A DNA stretch of 40,974 bases from an uncultured Eubacterium sp. (GTDB taxonomy: Bacteria; Bacillota; Clostridia; Oscillospirales; Acutalibacteraceae). The DNA is taken from the NCBI GenBank assembly GCA_900542875.1, contig UQPH01000010.1:1-40974 (forward strand), read 5' to 3'. The position numbers were made by a program, and so were the translations under genes. Below, in pieces: positions 17,880-24,250 of this stretch. Position 1 is the stretch's first letter. Each line of letters starts with the position of its first letter. The notes under the pieces are model-generated. The model made no database searches. It saw nothing but the letters and a program-made list of their open reading frames with translations, and had not been told where the DNA came from.

Positions 17880-18464
17880 CTATATCTCCTTACTGTTTTG
17901 AGTTAATAACTCTTTGTTTAATATTTGGTCTATTTCGTCAACGCACCTTTGAAGGTCGTCGTTTACTACATTGTATTTATAAAGAGGAGCAATCTCAATC
18001 TCCCTCTTTGCGATTTCCATACGGTTTCTTATATCGTCCGTATCGTTTGTGCATCTGCCCGTAAGTCGATTTTCGAGTTCTTCAAGGTCGGGTGGCAAAA
18101 GGAAAATCGTTATCGCATCGGGACGAAGTTTCATAATACTCTGCGCCCCCTGCACATCAATAATGAGAAAGCAAATTTTGCCGTCTTCTATTGACTTTTC
18201 AACTCCGCATACAGGTGTTCCGTAGTAGCAGTTATTATATCTTGCGTACTCCAAAAGTTCATCGTTTACAATCATCATCTGAAAATCGGAATCGCTCTTA
18301 AAGTAGTAATTAACACCGTCTATTTCGCCGTCTCGGGGCTTACGGGTTGTAGCCGATATTGACTCCACAATATCCTTGCGTTTCTTTTTTAATTCCTTAA
18401 AAACAGTGTCCTTACCGCATCCGCTCGGAGCGGAAAGGATGACCAGCAAGCCTTTATTATTCAT
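17880..18464 (-). CDS. gmk: Guanylate kinase
   Basis: Phosphorylates GMP to GDP with ATP. The P-loop is SAPSGCGKDT near residue 10, followed by the GMP-binding elements TTRKPRDGEIDGVNYYF and LLEYARYNNCYYGTP, and DVQGAQSI. The ATG at 18464 overlaps the remA stop by 8 bp with GGAGGTG upstream; the earlier in-frame start would add six atypical residues. Length 194 aa is normal. Confidence 0.97.
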   Translation of the reverse strand: MNNKGLLVILSAPSGCGKDTVFKELKKKRKDIVESISATTRKPRDGEIDGVNYYFKSDSDFQMMIVNDELLEYARYNNCYYGTPVCGVEKSIEDGKICFLIIDVQGAQSIMKLRPDAITIFLLPPDLEELENRLTGRCTNDTDDIRNRMEIAKREIEIAPLYKYNVVNDDLQRCVDEIDQILNKELLTQNSKEI

Positions 18465-18708
18465 CGTCAAACACCTCCGCACCGAACCTTGCAGAAATCT
18501 GCTTTAATTCCATATAACTCAGCACAACATTATCGCTGTCGGTAATGATGATACTCATGGTTTTTCTGCCGTGTGTGGCATCAATCAAGGTGCCGTTCTC
18601 CTTGCTCTTTTGCACCAGCCTTTTTGCAGGTGCGCTTTCCGGAGAAATAATCGAGATAACTCTGTCTGCGTTTATTAAATTTCCAAACCCTATATTTACA
18701 AGATTCAT
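18457..18708 (-). CDS. remA: RemA-family DNA-binding regulator (DUF370)
   Basis: RemA is a ring-forming DNA-binding protein that activates biofilm-matrix and osmoprotection genes in B. subtilis. The 83-aa product has the family core (VNIGFGNLINADRVI, PESAPAKRL, then DATHGRKT). It sits between yicC and gmk, the standard Firmicutes arrangement. Its targets in this organism are not visible here. Confidence 0.95.
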   Translation of the reverse strand: MNLVNIGFGNLINADRVISIISPESAPAKRLVQKSKENGTLIDATHGRKTMSIIITDSDNVVLSYMELKQISARFGAEVFDDE

Positions 18709-18721
18709 AATTACTTACCGA

Positions 18722-19600
18722 TTATTCAATGTTCTGAATTTGTTCTCTTATTTTTTCTACCTCTGACTTAATATCGACAACTTTTCTGGCAATTTCGACA
18801 TCATTAGCCTTTGAGCCGATTGTATTTGCCTCTCTGTTAATCTCCTGAACAAGGAAATCAATTTTTCTGCCGATAGGTTCGTTAGATGAAATAAAGGTGT
18901 TAAGCTGTTCTATATGAGAGCGGAGCCTTACGGTTTCTTCCGCAACGGCAACCTTATCGGCATATATTGCAACTTCTTGAATAATTCTCTGCTCGTCAAG
19001 AGAAACATCACCTATAAGTTCATGCACTCTCTCAACGAGTTTATCGTTATATTCCTTAACAGTTTGCGGCGAACGTTCTTCGATAAAAGAAACGCAATCA
19101 AGTATGTATTTGCCTCTGGAATAAATATCGTCATACATTTTTTTGCCCTCAACGCAGCGCATTGAGATGAATTTTTCAAGAGCCTCATCGCATACCGAAG
19201 CAACATAACTCCATATTTTTTCTTCATCTTCCTCGCTCTTGCGTACGACAAAAACATCGGGAAAACGTGAAATCGTTGAAGCACCGAAATCCTCTTTTAG
19301 GTTATATTCATCGCTGAGTTTTTTCAATGCCATAACATATGCGCTTGCCAAGGTGTGGTTTATTTCAACACTTGCAGTATCAGCATTAAGTGCCTCAATC
19401 GTTACAAAGCACTCAATCTTGCCTCTTGTAACCTTTGAGTTAATATAGGACTTTAGTTTTTCATCCAAAAATCCGTACTGTCTCGGAATTCTCGATGAAA
19501 ACTCAAAGTATCTGTGATTTACCGATTTAATTTCAACGCCTATCAGATAGCCGTCAATTTCTTTTTGGGCTCTGCCGAAGCCAGTCATTGATTTAATCAT
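18722..19600 (-). CDS. yicC: YicC/YloC-family endoribonuclease
   Basis: A protein of the YicC family, shown in other bacteria to be an endoribonuclease that clips small RNAs and mRNAs. The hallmark N-terminus MIKSMTGFGRA is present, followed by EIKSVNHRYFE, and the C-terminal DUF1732 signature KIDFLVQEINREANTIGSKAND. Length 292 aa is normal. It is the first gene of the long operon running to spoVM, with a consensus promoter and a GGGGCAGG-type ribosome site. Confidence 0.95.
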   Translation of the reverse strand: MIKSMTGFGRAQKEIDGYLIGVEIKSVNHRYFEFSSRIPRQYGFLDEKLKSYINSKVTRGKIECFVTIEALNADTASVEINHTLASAYVMALKKLSDEYNLKEDFGASTISRFPDVFVVRKSEEDEEKIWSYVASVCDEALEKFISMRCVEGKKMYDDIYSRGKYILDCVSFIEERSPQTVKEYNDKLVERVHELIGDVSLDEQRIIQEVAIYADKVAVAEETVRLRSHIEQLNTFISSNEPIGRKIDFLVQEINREANTIGSKANDVEIARKVVDIKSEVEKIREQIQNIE

Positions 19601-19627
19601 TTGCCTGCCCCTTTCTTTATTTAATAT

Positions 19628-19656
19628 ATTATAGTTGTGTGCAACCGTATAGTCAA
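19628..19656 (-). promoter_or_regulatory. Sigma-A promoter of the yicC-spoVM operon
   Basis: TTGACT (19656-19651) and TATAAT (19633-19628), 17-bp spacer on the minus strand, about 28 bp upstream of the yicC start. No other promoter this good was seen in the following 13 kb of the operon. Confidence 0.85.
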
Positions 19657-19711
19657 TGTTTTGTTAATACTTTATTTACAATATTCATAAATTGTTTACA
19701 TAATGCAATCG

Positions 19712-19742
19712 TAAAAAGACGCCGATATTCTCGGCGTCTTTG
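19712..19742 (-). terminator. Intrinsic terminator after the nanA operon
   Basis: An 11-bp stem AAAGACGCCGA/TCGGCGTCTTT with a 5-base loop, ending in TTTTT on the minus strand, 15 bp after the stop of the membrane-anchored protein gene. Confidence 0.92.
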
Positions 19743-19757
19743 ATATGTTTAATTAAA

Positions 19758-20390
19758 TTATTCCTCTGCCTGCGTTTCAGGCTGAGTTTCGGCTTCAACA
19801 GTTTCCTCAGCGGTCGTCAATTCCGACGGGATAAGTGCTGTGGATTTATGAGTTACATTAGTATTTTCGTCATAAAATCCCATATCAAGAAGTACAGGTA
19901 CAACTTCATTATCAATAAAATTCGTATCGGCAGAATCATTGATAATTGTATAAGCGGTTGCTGACGGCTCCTGAAGTCTGAGAGCCTCCTGCATACCCTC
20001 TATTCCTTCAACTTCTTCTCCGTCTACGAAAATATAGGTATTCTTTACAACGATTGTACCGGCATATGCCTGTTCGAGTGTTGTGGTAGTTTCGGTTGTG
20101 GTTTCTGTCGTTGCGGTAGTTTTAGTTGAATTAAACGAAATATTACCGGTAAAATACAAAACACAAAATGCAACCGCCAAAATCAAAACAATAATAACAA
20201 ATACCAAGAATTTCTTTGACGACTTAGAACGGTCTTTTTTGAAGCGGTGTCGCTCAAGAGTCGGACCCTCCTGTTTTGTGTGAGTTTTGCTCATTGTTAA
20301 ATTTTCATCACTGTTTTCATATGAAGCGTCATTTTTATTATGAACCACCAACGGGTTATCAAGTTTTTCTTTATTGTCCATATCGATCAA
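19758..20390 (-). CDS. Membrane-anchored protein with a small external domain, function unknown
   Basis: I do not recognise this 210-aa protein. It has a cytoplasmic, charged N-terminus (about 1-60, ending in a Lys/Arg/Ser-rich stretch), one TM helix (about 62-83), a Thr/Glu-rich linker and an external domain (about 108-190). That domain pattern (IVVKNTYIFVDGEEVEGIEG, then YTIINDSADTNFIDNEVV, then LLDMGFYDE) resembles the periplasmic fold of ExbD/TolR proteins, but this is only a visual similarity. The tail is Glu/Thr-rich. The frame opens with TTG overlapping the nanA stop (TTGA); an ATG at 20381 is the alternative. It is co-transcribed with nanA. Confidence 0.7.
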   Translation of the reverse strand: MIDMDNKEKLDNPLVVHNKNDASYENSDENLTMSKTHTKQEGPTLERHRFKKDRSKSSKKFLVFVIIVLILAVAFCVLYFTGNISFNSTKTTATTETTTETTTTLEQAYAGTIVVKNTYIFVDGEEVEGIEGMQEALRLQEPSATAYTIINDSADTNFIDNEVVPVLLDMGFYDENTNVTHKSTALIPSELTTAEETVEAETQPETQAEE

Positions 20391-21298
20391 TATTCTCCCA
20401 ATTCAGAAACATATTTTTCTATTTTATCTATGGTTTTTTGAAGTCTGTCGGAATATTCAACCTCCAAAAACGGCGAACGTGGCTTGCCTGCATTAATGCC
20501 GAATCTGTGTGAAATAACCTGCTTTGCGGCACCGTAAAGCGACTCATATGAGAGCAATTCAAAAATCACATCATTAATCTTATATTGTAACTTCTTTGCT
20601 TCTTCGATACGATTTTCATTAATCATTTTATCAAGAGCCGCAAAAAGTTCCGGCATAGTACCGTAAGTGCCTCCGATACCTGCGTTTGCACCCATAAGTC
20701 TGCCGCCGAGAAACTGCTCGTCCGAGCCGTTGAAAATAATAAAATCGTCACCTGCGACAGTTCTGTAACGTTCCATATTATAAACAGGTTCTTCGCTGTT
20801 TTTAATTCCTATAACTTTAGGATTTTCAGCCATTCTCTTAAATAAATCAAGCGGCAGATTAAATCCCGTAAGCTGCGGAATATTATAAATAATAAAGGGC
20901 AAATCGGTAGAGTCTATTATTCCGTTCCAATGCTTCTCAACACATTCGGGAGAAAGTCTGTAATAAACCGACGGAACGGCGGAAACAGCGTCTGCACCAA
21001 TCTTTTCTGCGTGTTTAGCAAGTTTAATACTCTCTTTTGTTCCGGCACAGCCAACATGTACTATTACCGTAAAATCATCGCCTGAGGCTTCTTTTACAGC
21101 CTCGGCAACCTGCATACGCTCCTCTGTACTGAGAAGGAATCCCTCGCCGGTACTGCCGCAGACATAAACGCCTTTAACGCCCTTTGTTTTATAAATCTTT
21201 ACGAGTTTTTTTATCTCCTCGGTATTAATATTGTCATTATCGTCATAAATTGTATTAAGTGCAACAAATACACCTTTGAATTTATCAGTAGAGATCAT
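20387..21298 (-). CDS. nanA: N-acetylneuraminate lyase (DapA/NanA superfamily)
   Basis: A class I aldolase that splits sialic acid into N-acetylmannosamine and pyruvate. The 303-aa TIM barrel has GSTGEGFLLSTEER (NanA-type; DapA usually has GTTGE), Tyr138 in YNIPQLTG, Schiff-base Lys166 in VIGIKNS, and YGTMPELF near the C-terminal half. The ATG at 21298 is preceded by GAGG and gives the normal N-terminus; an upstream start adds 15 atypical residues. Divergent nanE-nanK supports NanA over DapA. A downstream membrane-anchored protein shares the transcript. Confidence 0.9.
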   Translation of the reverse strand: MISTDKFKGVFVALNTIYDDNDNINTEEIKKLVKIYKTKGVKGVYVCGSTGEGFLLSTEERMQVAEAVKEASGDDFTVIVHVGCAGTKESIKLAKHAEKIGADAVSAVPSVYYRLSPECVEKHWNGIIDSTDLPFIIYNIPQLTGFNLPLDLFKRMAENPKVIGIKNSEEPVYNMERYRTVAGDDFIIFNGSDEQFLGGRLMGANAGIGGTYGTMPELFAALDKMINENRIEEAKKLQYKINDVIFELLSYESLYGAAKQVISHRFGINAGKPRSPFLEVEYSDRLQKTIDKIEKYVSELGEY

Positions 21299-21333
21299 AT
21301 TCAAAACCTCAATTTTCTTCACATTTTTTATAT

Positions 21334-21362
21334 ATGATACCATAAGAAAGCGGTTTTTTCAA
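21334..21362 (-). promoter_or_regulatory. Promoter of nanA
   Basis: TTGAAA (21362-21357) and TATCAT (21339-21334) with a 17-bp spacer on the minus strand. The predicted start near 21327 gives a ~28-nt leader containing the GAGG site. It faces away from the nanE promoter, with only 18 bp between the two -35 boxes, so one regulator bound between them could control both. Confidence 0.75.
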
Positions 21363-21380
21363 CATAATTTGAATAAATTA

Positions 21381-21408
21381 TTGATATTTGAAAGCATTAT
21401 GATATAAT
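21381..21408 (+). promoter_or_regulatory. Promoter of nanE-nanK, placing the start at the ATG
   Basis: TTGATA (21381-21386) and TATAAT (21403-21408) with a 16-bp spacer. The normal 6-7 nt offset puts the transcription start at about 21415, which is the A of the nanE ATG. No Shine-Dalgarno is present between the -10 box and the ATG. Confidence 0.75.
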
Positions 21409-21414
21409 ATTTAC

Positions 21415-22131
21415 ATGAATAAAAAGAACGAAGAAATACTCAAGAAAATAAAAGGCGGTTTGATAGTTTCGTGCCAGGCGCTCAGTACCGAACCGCTTTA
21501 CGATTCCTACATTATGTCAAAGATGGCTTATGCGGCTATGCTCGGCGGTGCAGTAGGCATAAGAGCAAATACAATAGTAGACATTAAAGCCATAAAAAAA
21601 GAGGTAGATTTGCCGATAATCGGAATAATAAAAGAGGAATACGATGACAGCGATGTATATATTTCTCCGACGATGAAAGAAATCGATGCTCTCATTGAGG
21701 AAGGTTGTGACATAATCGCAACCGACGCAACAAAAAGGCTCAGACCCGGCGGCAAAACTTTTGAGGAATTTTTCATCGAAGTAAGAAAGAAATATCCCGA
21801 GCAACTGTTTATGGCAGACACCTCCTGCTTTGAGGAGGGCGAACTTGCCGCAAAGCTCGGCTGTGATTTAATCGGTACGACTATGGCGGGATATACTCCG
21901 TATACAAAAGGAAGAAAACTGCCCGATGTCGAACTGGTTAAAAAGTATGCTAATGAACTCAACAAGCCGATAATCGCTGAGGGCGGTATATGGGTTCCGC
22001 AAGATTTACTCAATGTATACAAAGCAGGAGCATATTCGGCTGTATGCGGAACTGCAATAACAAGACCGATGAATATAACAAAAAGATTCGTAAATGCATT
22101 GGAGGAAGCAGATGAGAATTCTATGCTTTGA
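21415..22131 (+). CDS. nanE: N-acetylmannosamine-6-phosphate 2-epimerase
   Basis: Converts ManNAc-6-P to GlcNAc-6-P in sialic acid breakdown. The 238-aa TIM barrel has family markers: GLIVSCQA near the start, GAVGIRAN, LPIIGIIK, CDIIATDAT, MADTSCFEEG, then GTTMAGYT and IAEGGI. The start lacks any ribosome site and lies 7 bp after the -10 box, so the message is probably leaderless. It overlaps nanK by 20 bp. Confidence 0.94.
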   Translation: MNKKNEEILKKIKGGLIVSCQALSTEPLYDSYIMSKMAYAAMLGGAVGIRANTIVDIKAIKKEVDLPIIGIIKEEYDDSDVYISPTMKEIDALIEEGCDIIATDATKRLRPGGKTFEEFFIEVRKKYPEQLFMADTSCFEEGELAAKLGCDLIGTTMAGYTPYTKGRKLPDVELVKKYANELNKPIIAEGGIWVPQDLLNVYKAGAYSAVCGTAITRPMNITKRFVNALEEADENSML

Positions 22132-22993
22132 CATAGGCGGTACTTTTATTAAGTATGGTTTATGTGACGAAAACTTTAATTTACTCGAAAAGGACAAAAT
22201 CCCTACTCTTGCCGAAAACGGCGGACAAAGCATTATAGAAAGAGTCATAGATATTATTGAGCAATATGACAGTATAGACAGAGTAGCCGTTTCCACAGCA
22301 GGTCAGGTTGACAGCGAAAACGGAATTGTGGTTTACTCAACGGACAACATTCCGTATTACACAGGAATGAGAGTAAAGAGCCTCATTGAAAACAAAACCG
22401 GAATCCCTACCTTTGTTGAAAATGATGTAAACTCTGCGGCTTTGGGTGAAGCACACTTCGGTGCGGCAAAAGGCGTCAGTGACTTTATATGTCTGACTCT
22501 CGGCACCGGCATCGGCGGCGCAATATTCCTCAACAACAAACTTTATAAAGGCTCCGCCTCATCGGCAGGAGAACTCGGTCATATGATTATTCACAGCGGC
22601 GGCAAGCAATGCACCTGCGGCGGCGAAGGTTGCTATGAATGTTATGCCTCGGCAAGTGCATTAATTAAGGCTGTAAACAAGGTATCCCCTGTCGAACTCA
22701 ATGCTTTTCAAATTTTTGAAAAAGAGAACATAGAAAAGCCTGAAATTCGTTCGGAGATTGACAAGTGGATTGACGAAATAATTGTCGGATTGGTAAACAT
22801 AATCTATATCTTCAATCCATCTATGATAGTTCTCGGCGGCGGTATTATGAATGAGGATTACATTATAGAACTTATAGACAGAAAAATCTATACAAGATTA
22901 ATGGACAATTTCAAAAATGTAAAAATAGTAAGACCAAAACTCGGAAACGATGCCGGAATGATAGGCGCAGCGTACGAGGCTTCAAAGTTATAA
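22112..22993 (+). CDS. nanK: ROK-family kinase, probable N-acetylmannosamine kinase
   Basis: A ROK-family sugar kinase, by context phosphorylating ManNAc to ManNAc-6-P for NanE. Visible motifs are the ATP phosphate loop CFDIGGTFIKYG, the sugar-binding/catalytic ENDVNSAALGE, LGTGIGGAI, and the ROK zinc site (GELGHM, then CTCGGEGCYEC). The ATG at 22112 has GGAGG 6-7 bases upstream and gives 293 aa; an earlier in-frame ATG lacks this. A glucokinase/GlcNAc kinase activity cannot be excluded from sequence alone. Confidence 0.85.
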   Translation: MRILCFDIGGTFIKYGLCDENFNLLEKDKIPTLAENGGQSIIERVIDIIEQYDSIDRVAVSTAGQVDSENGIVVYSTDNIPYYTGMRVKSLIENKTGIPTFVENDVNSAALGEAHFGAAKGVSDFICLTLGTGIGGAIFLNNKLYKGSASSAGELGHMIIHSGGKQCTCGGEGCYECYASASALIKAVNKVSPVELNAFQIFEKENIEKPEIRSEIDKWIDEIIVGLVNIIYIFNPSMIVLGGGIMNEDYIIELIDRKIYTRLMDNFKNVKIVRPKLGNDAGMIGAAYEASKL

Positions 22994-22998
22994 ATCAT

Positions 22999-23030
22999 AA
23001 AGGGCACGGCAGTTTTATCCGGTGCCCTTT
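22999..23030 (+). terminator. Intrinsic terminator after nanK
   Basis: Stem AAAGGGCAC/GTGCCCTTT with a 14-base loop directly after the nanK stop, followed by a T-rich tract (ATTTAATTTAT). Confidence 0.85.
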
Positions 23031-23059
23031 ATTTAATTTATCCGATAACTTAATCAGAC

Positions 23060-23092
23060 AAAAAAAACACTCCCGACCAACTCGGTCGGGAG
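23060..23092 (-). terminator. Strong intrinsic terminator of the unknown structured RNA
   Basis: Minus-strand stem CTCCCGACC/GGTCGGGAG (9 bp, loop of 5), then GTG and eight consecutive T (23067-23060). It has no minus-strand protein gene upstream within 600 bp, so it must end a non-coding transcript. Confidence 0.93.
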
Positions 23093-23120
23093 CTCATTAT
23101 TTTTATTTAATTTTATTTAA

Positions 23121-23242
23121 TTATCTGTACATTGGACCAAGCCTCACTAAATATTTTAGTTGCTTTTTATCAGCCCATTGGAGTTTACCTCATTTCATAA
23201 TATCTATTGAAATAAACTGATTAGTACATCGGACTAAACCTT
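23121..23242 (-). repeat. Three imperfect repeats, each with a start-stop mini-ORF
   Basis: Units at 23242-23218, 23191-23167 and 23145-23121 (51 and 46 bp apart) share an [A/G]AGG motif, a 9-base spacer (TTTAGTCCG, TAAACTCCA, CTTGGTCCA), an ATG, and a stop after one or two codons: ATG TAC TAA, ATG GGC TGA, ATG TAC AGA TAA. The core TCC[AG]ATG is invariant, and sequences between units are AT-rich and not conserved. Confidence 0.7.
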
Positions 23243-23440
23243 CCTATTTTATTTGTTTGAATTTTAAGAGCCATCTACTCTGATCGCCTGCAGGATAACA
23301 ACCTTATATACCTTACTATTCACTTTTTCCGACACCTACGAGTAAGTTTCCGACCCTGCAAATAACTAATTAATAATCTCATAAGACGCCGCTCGGTGAT
23401 TAATTCCGTTTTAATACTCTCAAGCGAAAAGTTCCGTTAT

Positions 23441-23488
23441 CTATCGGGTTACTCCATAGGTGGCTGAACTATCAATCTGAAGTTTCAT
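23441..23488 (-). CDS. 15-aa leader-type ORF inside the structured RNA
   Basis: A short frame encoding MKLQIDSSATYGVTR is preceded by AAGGAGG, the strongest Shine-Dalgarno in this region, 11 bases before the ATG. The ATG sits in the loop of a 6-bp hairpin (TGAAGT at 23497-23492 with ACTTCA at 23483-23478). A competing pairing GGCTTGAA with TTCAGCC (one bulge) would cover the last two G of the Shine-Dalgarno. Whether it is translated is unknown; it could be a leader peptide or a structural coincidence. Confidence 0.45.
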   Translation of the reverse strand: MKLQIDSSATYGVTR

Positions 23489-23549
23489 AATACTTCAAGC
23501 CTCCTTTTTATTTACTTATCTATCAAGTATCTCTCTTGATTTCATCTGT

Positions 23550-23578
23550 ATAATAACACATCTTTTGGTAAATGTCAA
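23550..23578 (-). promoter_or_regulatory. Consensus promoter of the structured RNA
   Basis: TTGACA (23578-23573), 17-bp spacer, TATTAT (23555-23550) on the minus strand; start expected at about 23543. It is divergent from the DUF1292 promoter. Confidence 0.88.
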
Positions 23579-23634
23579 TAGTTTTTTTCAACTTTTTTTA
23601 ATTTATTTTACATTTTTTACAAATGAAAATACTA

Positions 23635-23663
23635 TTGACTAATTTATATATTAATATTATAAT
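23635..23663 (+). promoter_or_regulatory. Sigma-A promoter of the DUF1292 gene
   Basis: TTGACT (23635-23640), 17-bp AT-only spacer, TATAAT (23658-23663), start near 23670, followed by an AAGGAG ribosome site. Confidence 0.82.
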
Positions 23664-23692
23664 TAAAACATCACAAATAAGGAGTGACTATT

Positions 23693-24010
23693 ATGGATAA
23701 CGAAGAAATCTATGAGCCGGATCTTCTGTCGGTAACCGACGAGGACGGAAACGAGATAGTTTTTGAACTTTTAGAAAGATACGAAACCGATGACGATGTA
23801 TATGTCGCAATTACGGAATACCACGATACAGCCGAAGAAATCGTTGATGCAGACTATGAGGTAATTATTCTCAAGGTTGTAAACGATGAAAACGGAGACG
23901 AATACCTTGAGGAAATTCAAGACGAAATGGAGTACGAGCAGGTATCGGACATTCTTATGGCAATGGTGGAAAAAAAGTACGATGTAGAATACTTTGAACC
24001 GGAGCAGTAA
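23693..24010 (+). CDS. Acidic DUF1292-family protein
   Basis: A 105-aa, strongly acidic protein of the DUF1292 (YrzB-like) family: the family pattern VTDEDGNEIVFELLERYETDDDVYVAI and the aromatic/acidic tail are clear. Its function is unknown. The ATG at 23693 is 8 bases after AAGGAG; a GTG three codons earlier overlaps the ribosome site and is unlikely. In many Firmicutes this family sits beside ruvX; here it stands alone between two RNA genes, with its own promoter and no obvious terminator before the 6S-like RNA. Confidence 0.88.
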   Translation: MDNEEIYEPDLLSVTDEDGNEIVFELLERYETDDDVYVAITEYHDTAEEIVDADYEVIILKVVNDENGDEYLEEIQDEMEYEQVSDILMAMVEKKYDVEYFEPEQ

Positions 24011-24042
24011 TAATTATTAATAATCTGCATAGTATATTATCA

Positions 24043-24230
24043 GTCTGCGCATCTCGATAACCCTCTGTCTAAATAACCCGAACAATTTTTATATATTAGG
24101 GAATCAGACTCTGACTCGTGGGAATGCAGACCTCCCTCTTTGAGGACGCTGGGAGCACAAAACCTGTCAGGTGATGCCCACCTGCTTTAACTGCAGGTTA
24201 TATTCGACACCGGGCGGATGTGCGGACGAT
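24043..24230 (+). ncRNA. ssrS: Probable 6S RNA
   Basis: 6S RNA binds the housekeeping RNA polymerase holoenzyme by mimicking an open promoter. Here a ~188-nt segment, the usual 6S size, is closed by an 11-bp terminal stem (GTCTGCGCATC 24043-24053 with GATGTGCGGAC 24217-24227, with two G-T pairs). Inside are GC-rich stems (CTCCC/GGGAG; AACCTG/CAGGTT enclosing CAGGTG/CACCTG) and unpaired AT-rich stretches consistent with a central bubble. The 3' strand GGGCGGATGTGCGG resembles the 3' closing strand of known 6S RNAs. TATTAT at 24035-24040 could be a -10 box or processing may define the 5' end. The identity is from form, not alignment. Confidence 0.62.
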
Positions 24231-24250
24231 TAAAACAAATAAAGAACATA

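Larger units (their letters stand above)
23060..23544 (-). ncRNA. Predicted ~485-nt structured RNA of unknown class
   Basis: A stand-alone minus-strand transcript is bounded by a consensus promoter (23578-23550) and a strong terminator (23092-23060). From 5' to 3' I see a hairpin ATCAAG/CTTGAT (23540-23522); a Shine-Dalgarno with a 15-codon ORF whose ATG lies in a hairpin loop; a stem TCGCTTG/CGAGCGG (23427-23421 with 23395-23389, including G-T pairs); a stem TGCAGG/CCTGCA (23360-23355 with 23293-23288) enclosing CTTACT/AGTAAG; and three ~48-nt repeats with mini-ORFs. It lacks the signatures of RNase P, tmRNA, SRP RNA or a T-box. No coding frame of normal size exists on either strand. Confidence 0.75.

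Noticed and set aside
20387..21298. 4-hydroxy-tetrahydrodipicolinate synthase (DapA)
   Set aside because: GSTGEGF and YGTMPELF are NanA-like and the divergent nanE-nanK pair supports sialic acid lyase.
23121..23242. CRISPR array
   Set aside because: Only three diverged copies, with unequal AT-rich intervals and no cas genes.
23121..23242. CsrA binding sites on the plus strand (ACATTGGA, CATTGGA, ACATCGGA)
   Set aside because: No plus-strand promoter drives this region and no csrA or flagellar genes are nearby; the promoter and terminator both point to the minus strand.
23060..23544. RNase P RNA, tmRNA, SRP RNA or T-box leader
   Set aside because: No GAGGAAAGTC-type P4 element, no tRNA-like ends or tag frame, no SRP tetraloop domain and no TGGNACC T-box or downstream synthetase/amino-acid gene on that strand.
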